Positions 16,942 to 25,400 are shown, numbered from the stretch's first letter. The stretch: DNA of 64,000 nt from CAYNSB01 sp964399625 (GCA_964399625.1 CAYNSB010000009.1:1-64000), one strand, 5' to 3'. Notes: generated from the letters alone by a model not told the origin. Numbers and translations: made by a program.

Positions 16942-17727
16942 TTACCCGCCCGAGACCCGTCCAACCGAGTTGATCGCCCGATCCATCATGCGGTCGAAGT
17001 TGGACACCATCTGAATGTTGCTCTCGGCGGCGCGCCCGGCGTCGGTGATGCCCATGAGCATCGCGATGGGGTCCGCCGCGGACTCTTCCACCGAGAACTG
17101 CGACACGACGCCCGAGCCCGCCTGCTTGCCCGACCAGGCATCAGCGGACGCCGAGAACGTGCCGTGCCCGGCCTTGGTGAGCTTGGTGCGATCGGGAACA
17201 TCCGCGACCTGGAGGCGGGCGATCGTGGCGTTGCGCTGGCGGATGGTTCCGTCCGCGTTGATGGTCACCGGAGCGCTGTCGGCGATGGTGATGGAGCGGT
17301 TGTTCACGTCCATCACGGGCATGCCCGTGGTGACCGAGACGAGACGCCCCTCGTGATCGCGTGTGAAGCGCCCGTCGCGGGTCAAGCGGAAGCGGTCGGT
17401 TCCGGAGCCGGCACCATCCTGCAGCACGAAGAATCCATCGCCCTGGATCGAGACGTCCAGCGGATTGCTGGTTCGCGTGAGCGTCCCCTGCGTGAACGAG
17501 GTGATGTTCGGGGCCGAGCGAACTCCCGCGCCGAGCCTCTCGAGCAGACGCTCGGGCGGGACCTCGGCGGTGCTGGACTCCGAGCCAACGGCGTTGCGCT
17601 GGCGCACGTTCACAAGGTCGGGCTTGAATCCGATCGTGCTCGTGTTGGCGAGGTTGTTCGCGAGCACGTCCATGCGGTACAGGCTCGTGAGCACGCCCGA
17701 CGCGGAGATGTTCATCCCATAGTTCAT
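16942..17727 (-). CDS. flgF: Flagellar proximal rod protein FlgF
   Basis: FlgF is a proximal rod subunit. The 261-residue protein shows the rod family start (MNISASGVLTSLYRMDVLAN followed by NLANTSTIGFKPD), the SNPLDVSIQGDGFFVLQD core shared with FlgG, and a C-terminal helix (ESNIQMVSNFDRMMDRAINS). The C-terminus diverges from the usual EMMRAYE pattern of FlgG/FlgE, which helps to tell FlgF from FlgG. Its ATG overlaps the stop of a small upstream gene (17724-17727). Confidence 0.93.
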   Translation of the reverse strand: MNYGMNISASGVLTSLYRMDVLANNLANTSTIGFKPDLVNVRQRNAVGSESSTAEVPPERLLERLGAGVRSAPNITSFTQGTLTRTSNPLDVSIQGDGFFVLQDGAGSGTDRFRLTRDGRFTRDHEGRLVSVTTGMPVMDVNNRSITIADSAPVTINADGTIRQRNATIARLQVADVPDRTKLTKAGHGTFSASADAWSGKQAGSGVVSQFSVEESAADPIAMLMGITDAGRAAESNIQMVSNFDRMMDRAINSVGRVSGG

Positions 17728-17957
17728 GGGCGGGACTCCGAGCGGCCCGAGCCCGCAGCGCCGGATGTCGCGTTCAGATGCGACTGGGCCGAGGCCTGCG
17801 CGTGATGGATCGCGACCGCCACACGGGCGGAGGCGAGCAACCGCTGACCCAGAGCTCCGGAGCGCATAAGTTCAATCAGGCGAGCCGCTTGCGTGCGCTC
17901 GAGGGGGACATGTTCGGATTGGGTCAGCACCATGTGAAGCACCTCGGCGTGAAGCAT
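17724..17957 (-). CDS. Small protein of unknown function upstream of flgF
   Basis: I do not recognise this gene. It encodes up to 77 residues, with helical Leu/Arg-rich stretches (QAARLIELMRSGALGQRLLA) and a Ser/Gly/Ala-rich C-terminus. Its stop overlaps the flgF start in an ATGA arrangement, which argues that it is real and translationally coupled. An ATG nine codons in, at 17933, has GAGG upstream and may be the true start, giving 69 residues. A helical flagellar regulator or chaperone is possible from position alone, but there is no motif to support it. Confidence 0.45.
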   Translation of the reverse strand: MLHAEVLHMVLTQSEHVPLERTQAARLIELMRSGALGQRLLASARVAVAIHHAQASAQSHLNATSGAAGSGRSESRP

Positions 17958-18114
17958 GAAGCGGAGGCGGATCGGCCTCCGTCACGATCTCTTCACAAGG
18001 CGAGTGCCAATGGAGCAAGGCCCGTGGCGGCGTCAGATCGACCCACTCACGAATGCCCGGCGCAAGTCCTGCGCGGGCGAACTCCTGCAGGCGTCCACGC
18101 TTGCGCCGTGGAGG

Positions 18115-18387
18115 TCAGGCTTCCATGTCGAGGTGCTTGGCGTTCTTCGGGCCCGAGGAGCCCGCTTGAGGGTGAGCGTGAGGGTGCTCGCGCCGGGGCG
18201 GCTGGTCCTTCTCGCGTTCCTTCTTGGACTGGATCGCCTCGAGCGTCTCGGGTTGGACGATGACTTCATCGTCGCGCCGGCGCACGCCGCCCTTGGCGGG
18301 CTCGGGCTTGCGCTCGCGCGCTTTGACCTGTTCGGCCTGCGGAGCGCCGGCGAGGGACTGAGCGATGTTCGTCGGAAGCACGCTCAC
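18115..18387 (-). CDS. Small charged protein at the head of the flagellar block
   Basis: This 90-residue protein has a short hydrophobic N-terminus (MSVLPTNIAQSLAGAPQAEQ), a very charged middle (KAREREPEPAKGG-like; SKKEREKDQPPRREHPHAHP) and ends KHLDMEA. I recall small flagellar-locus proteins of Phycisphaerae with a similar layout and a HLDxxA ending, but I cannot name a family. The GTG start at 18387 has AGGGG a few bases upstream. The composition looks like a soluble, largely disordered protein. It is the first gene of the minus-strand flagellar run, 157 bases before the next small gene. Confidence 0.55.
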   Translation of the reverse strand: MSVLPTNIAQSLAGAPQAEQVKARERKPEPAKGGVRRRDDEVIVQPETLEAIQSKKEREKDQPPRREHPHAHPQAGSSGPKNAKHLDMEA

Positions 18388-18527
18388 GCCCCTGTCATCG
18401 AACGAACCGACGCCGCGCGATCACGGATTGTTCAAGCCCAACGGACAATCGTCCCATCCCTTGCCGGCAGATCGGCTTGCGCCCGCCTGGGGGCCCCGCG
18501 GACGCGGGATTTCGAGACGTTGGGCGA

Positions 18528-19313
18528 TCAGATCCCGATGAGATTCACGCCGCAATCGACGTAGATCGTCTCACCGGTGACGCCCGAGGAAAGATCGGAC
18601 GCGAGGTAGACGGCGGTCTTGCCCACGTCCTCTCCCTCGACGTTCCGGCGCAACGGCGATCGCTCCTCGGAGCGGTTGCCCATCGTGTCCGTCCCGCCCA
18701 CCGCGGAGCTGGCGAGCGTGCGGAGATAGCCGCCCGAGATGGAGTTCACGCGGATCTTGTGCGCACCCATCTCGGACGCGAGGTACCTCGTGGAGCACTC
18801 GAGCGCGGCCTTGGCGACGCCCATGACGTTGTACCCCGGCACGACCTTCTCCGCGCCGTAGTAGCTCATGGACATGATGGACCCGCCGCCCGAGCGGGCC
18901 ATGATCGGGCGGGCCCGCGCGGCCAGGGCCAGCAGCGTGTACGCGGAGATGTCGATCGCCTGCAGGTACGCGGCGCGGGGCGTGTCGGCGAACTTGCCCA
19001 TCTGGAGCCACTCACGCTCGGCGAACGCGATCGAGTGCACAAGCACGTGGAGCGTGTCGAACTTCTCGCCGAACTTGGCGAAGGCGGCGTCGATGTCGGC
19101 GTCGGAGCCTGCGTCCATCGAGACGAGGAACGGGTCGGCCAGGCCCAGCTCGTCGATCGCGCGCCGCGTGCGGCGCTCGTTCTTCTCGCCGGGCAGGTGG
19201 GTGAACGCGAGGCGCGCCCCGTGCTCCTGGAGCGACTTGGCGATGAACCACGCGTACGAACGCTCGTTGGCGATCCCGACGATCAACGCCGTCTTGCCCG
19301 TCAGCAGGCCCAT
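18528..19313 (-). CDS. fabI: Enoyl-[acyl-carrier-protein] reductase FabI
   Basis: FabI reduces enoyl-ACP with NADH in the last step of each fatty-acid elongation cycle. The 261-residue protein has the FabI nucleotide-binding start (TGKTALIVGIANERSYAW) in place of the plain GxxxGxG of other SDRs. The catalytic region YYGAEKVVPGYNVMGVAKAA carries Tyr161 and Lys168, the FabI Tyr-(x)6-Lys pair. The C-terminus (YLASDLSSGVTGETIYVDCG) is typical. A strong GGAGGTGAC ribosome binding site and an upstream TACACT -10-like hexamer (19338-19343) mark its own promoter, divergent from nadC. Confidence 0.95.
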   Translation of the reverse strand: MGLLTGKTALIVGIANERSYAWFIAKSLQEHGARLAFTHLPGEKNERRTRRAIDELGLADPFLVSMDAGSDADIDAAFAKFGEKFDTLHVLVHSIAFAEREWLQMGKFADTPRAAYLQAIDISAYTLLALAARARPIMARSGGGSIMSMSYYGAEKVVPGYNVMGVAKAALECSTRYLASEMGAHKIRVNSISGGYLRTLASSAVGGTDTMGNRSEERSPLRRNVEGEDVGKTAVYLASDLSSGVTGETIYVDCGVNLIGI

Positions 19314-19337
19314 GTGTCACCTCCGTGCTGGAAAGGC

Positions 19338-19343
19338 AGTGTA
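19338..19343 (-). promoter_or_regulatory. -10-like hexamer of fabI
   Basis: TACACT on the minus strand lies about 24 bases before the fabI ATG, with GGAGG between, so this gene would have a normal leader. It shares the TAnnnT form with the hexamers of neighbouring genes. No good -35 is visible. Confidence 0.4.
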
Positions 19344-19405
19344 GATCGGGCGCGGGCCCGGGGGCGGGGCGGCGGCGTCGGGCGAGCGCGTTTGGGCGAC
19401 GAACC

Positions 19406-19411
19406 TATGAT
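19406..19411 (+). promoter_or_regulatory. -10-like hexamer 6 bases before nadC
   Basis: TATGAT lies exactly 6 bases before the nadC ATG, and no Shine-Dalgarno is present. A transcript from here would start at or next to the ATG. No good -35 is visible. Confidence 0.5.
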
Positions 19412-19417
19412 CCAGCG

Positions 19418-20353
19418 ATGTCCGATCTGAACGCGCTGCCTCTTCCCGAGGTGTATCGCGCCCTGGCGGCAACGGGGCTGGTGCGGCGTTTGCTCGAATT
19501 GGCACGCGAGGAGGACCTGGGAGCGGGTCCCCACGCCGGGGACATCACCAGTTTGGTGAGCGTTCCCGCCGACCGAGCGGCGCAGGCGACGATCGTCGCG
19601 CGTGAGTCGGGGGTGATCTGCGGGCTGGCGGCGCTGCCCGAGGTCGTCTCGCTGCTGGCGCCCGACGCGACGCTCGAGGTCCACTGGCGCGACGGCGACA
19701 CGACCCACGCCCACAACACCCCGCTCGCCCTCATCCGCGGGCCCGAGCGGCAGCTGCTCGCGTTCGAGCGCACGGCGCTGAACCTGCTGGGCCGATTGTC
19801 GGGCGTCGCGACGAACACCGCGCGCTTCGTGGCGGCGATGGGCACGGGCACGCGGGCGCACCTCTACGACACGCGAAAGACGACGCCGGGCCTGCGCGTG
19901 CTGGAGAAGTACGCCGTGCGCTGCGGCGGTGGTCGCTCGCACCGCCTGGCGCTGCACGACGCGGTGCTCATCAAGGACAACCACCTCGCGGGCGTGGCCC
20001 TGGGCGAGCTGGCGGGCGTGGTGGAGCGCGCGGCAAGGGACGCGCGCCGCCTGCGCCCGGAACTGGCGTTCTTCGAGGTCGAGGTCGAGTCGCTCGATCA
20101 GCTGGACCGACTGCTCGCACTGCCCGCGGGCGTGATCGATGTGATCCTGCTGGATAACATGGGTCCGGTGCAGTTGCGGAGCGCCGTGGCGCGACGCGAG
20201 CGTGCGGGCTCGCGCGTCGAGCTGGAATCGTCCGGGGGTGTGCGGTTGGATACGGTGCGACAGATCGCGGAGACGGGTGTCGAGCGCATCAGCGCCGGGG
20301 CGCTCACGCATGGGGCAACGTGGCTCGACGTGGCGATGGACATGCACGCATGA
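19418..20353 (+). CDS. nadC: Quinolinate phosphoribosyltransferase (decarboxylating) NadC
   Basis: NadC converts quinolinate and PRPP to nicotinate mononucleotide in de novo NAD synthesis. The 311-residue protein has the hallmark active-site stretch: NLLGRLSGVATNTARFV, then TRKTTPGLRVLEKYAV, then CGGGRSHRLALHDAVLIKDN, plus a C-terminal SSGGVRLDTVRQIAETGVER phosphate site. The ATG at 19418 is preferred to in-frame starts upstream because the family starts near here and a TATGAT hexamer sits 6 bases before it. The stop overlaps the birA start (ATGA). Confidence 0.95.
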   Translation: MSDLNALPLPEVYRALAATGLVRRLLELAREEDLGAGPHAGDITSLVSVPADRAAQATIVARESGVICGLAALPEVVSLLAPDATLEVHWRDGDTTHAHNTPLALIRGPERQLLAFERTALNLLGRLSGVATNTARFVAAMGTGTRAHLYDTRKTTPGLRVLEKYAVRCGGGRSHRLALHDAVLIKDNHLAGVALGELAGVVERAARDARRLRPELAFFEVEVESLDQLDRLLALPAGVIDVILLDNMGPVQLRSAVARRERAGSRVELESSGGVRLDTVRQIAETGVERISAGALTHGATWLDVAMDMHA

Positions 20354-21183
20354 CGACGCTCGACGCGCGGGGCGCGCTCCACGAGAACATGGACACATGG
20401 GCCGATCGCCTCGAGGGCGCGATGCGGACGCACGCCGTCCGCTGCGTGTCGCGGGTCGCGGTGCTCGCGAGCACGAACTCGACGCAGGACGCCGCGCGTG
20501 CGGCGGCGGGGCGCAAACCCGGGCTGACGCTCATCGCCGCCCGCCAGACGAGCGGGCGCGGACGCCTGGGTCGCACGTGGCACGACGGCTCGGGCGGGGC
20601 CCTCACCATCACGTTCGCGATCGCGCACGGGCTTCTTCCCACGCCCTCGCTCTCGCTGGCGGCGGGGCTCGCCTCGCTCCGCGCGATCGACGCGGCGCTG
20701 GAAGGCGTCGATCTCAAGGGCGCCCGGATCGGGCTCCGCTGGCCCAACGACGTGGTCGCGCTCCTGCCGGGCGTGAAGGGGGATCGAAAGCTGTCGGGAG
20801 TGCTCATCGAGCCCACGCCGGACCTTGTCCTCGTTGGCGTGGGAATCAACGTGACCCAGCGTGCCGGGGAGTTCGCGGGCCCTCTGGGCGCGCGGGCGCT
20901 GTCGCTGGCGATGCTCGGCTCGGCGTGGGATCGCATCTCCGTCGCCGAGCGCCTGATGGTCGAGCTCGATCGCGCCCTGGCGCGTGAGCCCGAGGGGCTC
21001 GCTCGGGAGTGGCAGACCAGGGACATGCTCATCGGCACGCGGCGCGGGTTCACGCACGGGCGCAAGCGCGTGGACGGCATCGTGGAGGCGATCCACCCCG
21101 CCAGCCACATCCTCGTGCGCACGGACGACGGCCAGCTCGAGGAGCTGCCCGCGCTCACGACCAACCTGGTGCACGACGCGTGA
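20350..21183 (+). CDS. birA: Biotin--[acetyl-CoA-carboxylase] ligase BirA, catalytic type
   Basis: BirA activates biotin with ATP and attaches it to biotin-carboxyl-carrier protein. The 277-residue product contains the ligase signatures ASTNSTQDAAR, RQTSGRGRLGRTWHDG (the biotinyl-AMP loop), LRWPNDVVALLPG and KLSGVLIE, and a C-terminal SH3-like domain. No N-terminal helix-turn-helix repressor domain is present, so it should be an enzyme only. The ATG at 20350 overlaps the nadC stop, so the two cofactor genes form an operon. Confidence 0.93.
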   Translation: MTTLDARGALHENMDTWADRLEGAMRTHAVRCVSRVAVLASTNSTQDAARAAAGRKPGLTLIAARQTSGRGRLGRTWHDGSGGALTITFAIAHGLLPTPSLSLAAGLASLRAIDAALEGVDLKGARIGLRWPNDVVALLPGVKGDRKLSGVLIEPTPDLVLVGVGINVTQRAGEFAGPLGARALSLAMLGSAWDRISVAERLMVELDRALAREPEGLAREWQTRDMLIGTRRGFTHGRKRVDGIVEAIHPASHILVRTDDGQLEELPALTTNLVHDA

Positions 21184-21189
21184 CGCCGC

Positions 21190-21621
21190 TCAACGCCGGG
21201 CGAGCGCGGACGCGATCTTCTCCGCAAGGGCCCTGCCCGCGCTCGACTCGAGCTTCTGCGGACGCCACTGGATCGCCAGGCCCGAGCCGTCGGGGCGCGT
21301 CTCGAACCGCGGGATGATGTGGAAGTGCACGTGCATCACCGCCTGATGCGCCGCGGGCCCGTTGTTCTGCAGAACGTTGAACGCCGTTGCGTCCGTCGCC
21401 TCGAGCACGGCTCGGCAGATCCGCGGGAGCACGCGCCCGATCGCCGCGGACGATTCGTCCGAGAGCGCGTCGAGCGTGACCGCCGGCTCCTTAGGGATCA
21501 CGAGCGTGTGCCCCTGGCTCAGCGGCCCGATGTCGAGGAAGGCAAACACGTGCGTGTCCTCGTAGACCTTGTGGCACGGGATCTCGCCGCGGATGATCTT
21601 CGCGAAGATGCTCTCGCTCAT
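21190..21621 (-). CDS. HIT-family nucleotide hydrolase
   Basis: HIT proteins hydrolyse adenosine phosphoramidates or related nucleotides. The 143-residue length fits. The protein begins MSESIFAKIIRGEIPCHKVY, typical of HinT-like proteins, and holds the histidine triad VMHVHFHIIPRF near residues 99-110, with ALD/NVLQNNGPAAHQ preceding it. The ATG at 21621 has no Shine-Dalgarno, but a TACACT hexamer lies 6 bases before it. The gene lies 14 bases downstream of lpxK on the same strand and converges with birA. HinT is the closest named relative; the substrate is not shown by the sequence. Confidence 0.9.
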   Translation of the reverse strand: MSESIFAKIIRGEIPCHKVYEDTHVFAFLDIGPLSQGHTLVIPKEPAVTLDALSDESSAAIGRVLPRICRAVLEATDATAFNVLQNNGPAAHQAVMHVHFHIIPRFETRPDGSGLAIQWRPQKLESSAGRALAEKIASALARR

Positions 21622-21627
21622 GCGCGC

Positions 21628-21633
21628 AGTGTA
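21628..21633 (-). promoter_or_regulatory. -10-like hexamer 6 bases before the HIT gene
   Basis: TACACT on the minus strand is separated from the ATG by GCGCGC. There is no ribosome binding site between them. It would let the HIT gene be transcribed independently of lpxK as a leaderless message. Confidence 0.48.
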
Positions 21634-21635
21634 CG

Positions 21636-22856
21636 TCAGCGTCCGACCATGGCGGACGCCTCGCTGGGGCCCATCGGCGGCGACACCTGATCCTCGGGCA
21701 CGCCCGCCCGGACCGCGTCGATGACCCGAGAGAACAGGGCCTCGCCGCCTCGATCGAAGGCCAGCTCCAGACGCGGACGAACGATCGGGCAGGGCCAGGC
21801 GATCCGGCGTGGCGCGAGCTTGGACCAGTCCTTCTCTGTGACGATGATCGCGCCCGCGGCGCTGCTCCTGGCCATCCCGACGAGGCGCTCGACCGTCGCG
21901 GGGGCGAACGGATCGTGGTCGCGCAGTACGAGCTCGCCCGCGAGCGCGCCGCCGACGGCGGCCCGTGCTTGCGAAAGGAACGCCTCGGGATTTCCGATCG
22001 CGCACGCGACGGCGACGCGACGCCCGGCGAGCCACGACACGGGCACGCTGGCATGCGGGTCCGCGGGGCTCGGTTCGTCGGGGCCCTGCGCATCGGGCCC
22101 GCGCGCGTGGAGCGAACCACTCTCGTGCGTCAGCGTCAGCCCCGCCCATGCGTGCCGGCAGATGGCGTCCAACCCGCGCCCTCTCAGGTGTTCAACTGCG
22201 GCGTCGATCGCGCGCACCATCGAGGCCTCCACGCGCTCGGCGTGGGTCAGCACGATCACATCGGCCCGCAGGAGCGATGCGACTGGCTCGCGGAGCCAGC
22301 CCGCGGGGATCGGGCGATCGGCGAACGGATCGCGCGTCGCGTCGATCAGCACGATGTCCAGCTCGCGCCCGATCTGGCGGTGCTGGAATCCATCGTCGAG
22401 CACGATGCAGTCGGTCCGGCGCGGCGACGCGGCGTTGCCCCCGCCCTCGCCCGGCGCGGCCTGCTCGTCGTGCTCGCGAGCGAACAGCGTGATCAGCCCG
22501 TGCGTGCGATCGGGCTGCGCAACGATCGGCACATCGGCGAACGCGCGCCGGTACTCGCCCGCCTCGTCGGACTCGGTCCGTGCATCGGACCCGTAGCCCC
22601 GCATCGCGATGCACGGCGTGTGCCCCGCGTCCCGAAGGACCCGCACGATCTCGCGGACCATGGGCGTCTTGCCTGTGCCACCCACGGAGAGGTTGCCCAC
22701 CGAGATCACCGGGCGATCGAACCGCACGACGCCACGCCCGCGATCGAAGCGAGCGTTCCGCGCCGCGATGGCCCGCGTGTACACGCGGGCGAGCGCCGGC
22801 CCAAGCGGGCGCAGGAGCGCGGGCAGCGGGCCGGGGCGTTCAGGCGGCGCCGCCAT
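21636..22856 (-). CDS. lpxK: Tetraacyldisaccharide 4'-kinase LpxK
   Basis: LpxK phosphorylates the lipid A precursor at the 4' position at the inner membrane. Its presence indicates lipopolysaccharide and a Gram-negative envelope. The 406-residue protein has the LpxK P-loop SVGNLSVGGTGKTPMV, the following RGYGS motif and the ILDDGFQHRQIGRELDI-like segment (VLDDGFQHRQIGRELDIVLI). A C-terminal region contains VTEKDWSKL. The ATG at 22856 has GGGAGGC upstream. An insertion of about 20 residues rich in Gly and Glu (around 140-160) precedes the DDGFQH motif. The start overlaps the preceding membrane-protein gene by 17 bases. Confidence 0.93.
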   Translation of the reverse strand: MAAPPERPGPLPALLRPLGPALARVYTRAIAARNARFDRGRGVVRFDRPVISVGNLSVGGTGKTPMVREIVRVLRDAGHTPCIAMRGYGSDARTESDEAGEYRRAFADVPIVAQPDRTHGLITLFAREHDEQAAPGEGGGNAASPRRTDCIVLDDGFQHRQIGRELDIVLIDATRDPFADRPIPAGWLREPVASLLRADVIVLTHAERVEASMVRAIDAAVEHLRGRGLDAICRHAWAGLTLTHESGSLHARGPDAQGPDEPSPADPHASVPVSWLAGRRVAVACAIGNPEAFLSQARAAVGGALAGELVLRDHDPFAPATVERLVGMARSSAAGAIIVTEKDWSKLAPRRIAWPCPIVRPRLELAFDRGGEALFSRVIDAVRAGVPEDQVSPPMGPSEASAMVGR

Positions 22857-23256
22857 CGGCGCCTCCCGGCACTTCGCGGGCGGGAGCCCCTTCCTGCTCG
22901 CCCGCGCGCGGGGCGGCGAGGGTTCGGCGCAACGCCCTGGACTCGGCACGCTGCACCACAAGTGTGTGCGCCATGTCCATCATGGCCAGCACGAGCACCA
23001 TCACCATGAGCGCCGCGACAAGGACCCAGGTGAGCACGAACGTCCGCGGGTCGCGGGGGCTCGTCACGCTCGCTCCGTAGACCATGAGCGGAGTCGCGAG
23101 CATGAGCAGCCCCGTCATCGCCAGGCGCAAGCGCCTGCGGCGCGGGTCCATCGACGAGTGCACGAGCATGAGCAGGTGCCCGCCGACGACCACGAGCCCG
23201 ATCGCCCCCAGCGGCGCGGTGAGCCAGGCCGGGGCGATGGGGGAGGGGTCGAGCAT
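22840..23256 (-). CDS. Small integral membrane protein of unknown function
   Basis: The 138-residue protein has three hydrophobic helices: LTAPLGAIGLVVVGGHLLML (about 12-31), LAMTGLLMLATPLMVYGASV (about 45-64) and FVLTWVLVAALMVMVLVLAM (about 73-92). A charged, Arg/Ala/Glu-rich cytoplasmic tail follows. I recognise no family. The start overlaps the maf stop (ATGA at 23253-23258 region) and its end overlaps lpxK, so maf, this gene and lpxK are probably one operon. A role in envelope maintenance is possible from context only. Confidence 0.75.
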   Translation of the reverse strand: MLDPSPIAPAWLTAPLGAIGLVVVGGHLLMLVHSSMDPRRRRLRLAMTGLLMLATPLMVYGASVTSPRDPRTFVLTWVLVAALMVMVLVLAMMDMAHTLVVQRAESRALRRTLAAPRAGEQEGAPAREVPGGADGGAA

Positions 23257-23951
23257 CAGGGATCCTGGGAGTATCGGTCGAGGCGCGCCACGAGCACGCC
23301 CATGGGCAGGCCCATGATTGTTGACGGGTCGCCCTCGTAACGGATCGGCCAACCGGCGTCCAGGCGCTCGGAAAGGTTGTAGGCGCCGGCCTTGCCCTTC
23401 CATTGCCCGCTGGCGATGTACTGCTCGATCCGCTCGGTGCCGATGTCGCCGACGTGCACCGTGGCACGATCGACAAAGAGCTCGCGATCGAAGGTCTCGG
23501 GGGATCCCAGACGGACCGGGAGCAGCGCGACGCCGGTCAGCACCTCGTGCGTGCCGTTCTCCAGGGTTCGCAGGATCCGTCGGGCGTCGTCGGCGTCCTT
23601 GGGCTGCCCCAGGACGCGACCGTCCTTCACGCAGACGGTGTCGGCACCGATCACCAGAGCGGGCGTGCCATCTCCCGCGGCGCGCCCGGCACCCGCCGCG
23701 GCCTTGAGGTAGGCGAGCGCCTTGACCCATTGTTCTGGGGTCACCAGTCCCTGGGCGAGTGTGCCATCATCGACGCCCGGGTGTAGAGCCTCGTGTGCGA
23801 TGCCCGCCTCGGTGAGGAGGGAGCGCCGGCGTGGCGACTGGCTTGCCAGGATGACCCGCGGAAGGCGGCGGTGCGAGCGGGCCGCGGCGTCCCCCTGTCC
23901 GCCGCGGCTGGCGCCCGTCGAATCCGCCCTTCCCCATCCCTGCGTCGTCAT
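23256..23951 (-). CDS. maf: Maf-family nucleoside triphosphate pyrophosphatase
   Basis: Maf proteins hydrolyse non-canonical or canonical nucleoside triphosphates to monophosphates. The 231-residue product has the family start VILASQSPRRRSLLTEAGI, the VIGADTVCVKDGRVLGQPKD core, and the WKGKAGAYNLSERLDAGWPI motif with GDPSTIMGLPM. About 30 poorly conserved residues precede the first strand. The ATG at 23951 is preferred over a GTG two codons earlier because a TAGACT hexamer lies exactly 6 bases before it. It is first in an apparent maf-membrane protein-lpxK operon. Confidence 0.92.
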   Translation of the reverse strand: MTTQGWGRADSTGASRGGQGDAAARSHRRLPRVILASQSPRRRSLLTEAGIAHEALHPGVDDGTLAQGLVTPEQWVKALAYLKAAAGAGRAAGDGTPALVIGADTVCVKDGRVLGQPKDADDARRILRTLENGTHEVLTGVALLPVRLGSPETFDRELFVDRATVHVGDIGTERIEQYIASGQWKGKAGAYNLSERLDAGWPIRYEGDPSTIMGLPMGVLVARLDRYSQDP

Positions 23952-23957
23952 GATCAC

Positions 23958-23963
23958 AGTCTA
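23958..23963 (-). promoter_or_regulatory. -10-like hexamer 6 bases before maf
   Basis: The minus strand reads TAGACT, then GTGATC, then the ATG. No ribosome binding site is present. The spacing equals that seen before nadC, mnmG and others, and supports a leaderless maf transcript. Confidence 0.5.
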
Positions 23964-24017
23964 CCCCCTCTCGATCCGGTTCTTTCCTTCATTCGCACGA
24001 GCGACCGAAATCGTTCG

Positions 24018-24023
24018 TACATT
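24018..24023 (+). promoter_or_regulatory. -10-like hexamer before the omega-amidase gene
   Basis: TACATT lies 8 bases before the ATG at 24032, with no Shine-Dalgarno. It fits the local short-spacing pattern less exactly than the 6-base cases. Confidence 0.35.
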
Positions 24024-24031
24024 TGTGGACG

Positions 24032-24826
24032 ATGCGCGCCCATCTGCTGCAAATGGACATCGTCTGGGAAGACCGCCCCGCCAACTTCGCCAAGGCGGAA
24101 CGCCTGCTGGAGAAGGCCGATCCGAGCCCGGGCGATCTGGTCCTGCTTCCAGAGATGTTCGACACGGGCTTCTCCTTCAACACGGACAAGACCGGCGACG
24201 CCAAGGGCGAAACCTTCACATTTCTCCAGCGACTGGCGCAGGACTATGGCGTGACGGTGCAGGGAGCGCGGACCGTGCACGAGTGCCACTGCGCGCTGGC
24301 GGAGAATCGTGCGCCCGTGTTCGGGGCCGACGGCGCGCCGCTCGTCGAGTACGCCAAGATCCACCCGTTTACGTACGGGCGTGAGCCCGAGTTCTTCCAG
24401 GGCGGGCGCGATGTGGTCACGTACGCGTGGAAGGGCGGTGCGGGCGGCGAGCACGCGCTGACGGTGTGCCCCGCGATCTGCTACGACCTGCGCTTTCCGG
24501 AGTTGTTCCGGATCGGGCTCGCGCGCGGGGCGGAGGTCTTCGCGCTGGGGGCGAACTGGCCGCAGGCGCGGCAGCATCACTGGCGGGCGCTGCTGGTGGC
24601 GCGGGCGATCGAGAACCAGGCGTTCGTGCTGGGCGTCAACCGGACCGGGCGCGATCCGACGCTGACGTACGCGGGCGGATCGATCGCGCTCGATCCCAAG
24701 GGTGAGGTGCTGGGCGAACTAGGCGCGGAGGAGGGCGTGCTGAGCGTGGTGGTCGATCCCGCGGTGCTGCGCGAGTGGCGCGGGAAGTTCCCGGCGTGGC
24801 GGGATGGGAAGTTGATGAAAGGGTGA
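24032..24826 (+). CDS. Carbon-nitrogen hydrolase, omega-amidase (Nit2/YafV)-like
   Basis: Nitrilase-superfamily amidases cleave side-chain amides; YafV/Nit2 types act on alpha-ketoglutaramate. The 264-residue protein shows the catalytic triad in order: Glu in LVLLPEMFDTGFS (about 40), Lys in YAKIHPFTYG (about 112) and Cys in TVCPAICYDLRFPELFR (about 150). The NWPQARQHHWRALLVARAIE stretch matches YafV-type enzymes. The ATG at 24032 is chosen over a TTG three codons earlier. It is divergent from maf. The exact substrate is not fixed by sequence. Confidence 0.88.
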   Translation: MRAHLLQMDIVWEDRPANFAKAERLLEKADPSPGDLVLLPEMFDTGFSFNTDKTGDAKGETFTFLQRLAQDYGVTVQGARTVHECHCALAENRAPVFGADGAPLVEYAKIHPFTYGREPEFFQGGRDVVTYAWKGGAGGEHALTVCPAICYDLRFPELFRIGLARGAEVFALGANWPQARQHHWRALLVARAIENQAFVLGVNRTGRDPTLTYAGGSIALDPKGEVLGELGAEEGVLSVVVDPAVLREWRGKFPAWRDGKLMKG

Positions 24827-25318
24827 ATGATGGAGAGCTCTCCTCATGTGCCAATTTTCAAGAGGTCACTTTTACCTAGCATACTTCTCGTTCTTGGACT
24901 TCTTAGCGCGGCGGTGCTGGTTGGGCTCGTATGGCTCGGCTCTCATGTGCTCGCCAGCCCGAACATCAATCCGAACAACCCGTACCCCGTCGATTCGCGA
25001 GACCCACGCAAGACGGTCGCGATCAGTTGGAAATCGCCTTCGGACGCTGCGAACACTCCTGTCTATCAGGGCTTACAGTACGGTGCTCATGTGTACACAG
25101 AGCCTAATGCGACCGGCAGCCTCGACGTTCATTGTGTAGTCTACATCGGAGAGATGACCTACATGGACGACATTGGCGTAATCGGAACAGTCACGTCCCA
25201 AGCGCAGGCTGCGAGCCAGTTCGGCACGATCCGCTGGACGGCGACAGACCTCTTGGTCGGCAATGGCTCGCCGAGCGATTTGGCCGTGCCCCGGAAGCGC
25301 ATTCAAACCCACCGCTAA
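24827..25318 (+). CDS. Membrane-anchored protein of unknown function, lower GC
   Basis: The 163-residue protein has one N-terminal membrane helix (SLLPSILLVLGLLSAAVLVG, about 14-33). The rest should lie outside the cytoplasm, with NINPNNPYPVDSRDPRKTVA and two Cys-poor mixed strands. I recognise no domain. The start follows the preceding stop codon directly, and an ATG one codon later is an alternative. Its base composition is visibly lower in GC, and its codon use less biased, than the flanking genes, which could mean an orphan gene or recent transfer. It may be an orphan without a known family. Confidence 0.65.
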   Translation: MMESSPHVPIFKRSLLPSILLVLGLLSAAVLVGLVWLGSHVLASPNINPNNPYPVDSRDPRKTVAISWKSPSDAANTPVYQGLQYGAHVYTEPNATGSLDVHCVVYIGEMTYMDDIGVIGTVTSQAQAASQFGTIRWTATDLLVGNGSPSDLAVPRKRIQTHR

Positions 25319-25400
25319 TCCTGCACACAGTCGCTTCGTCACGGTCGCGGCTCCGCAGCGGGTCTAACGAGCGCCCCCTCCGTCGCTTGATCCTCTGGAG

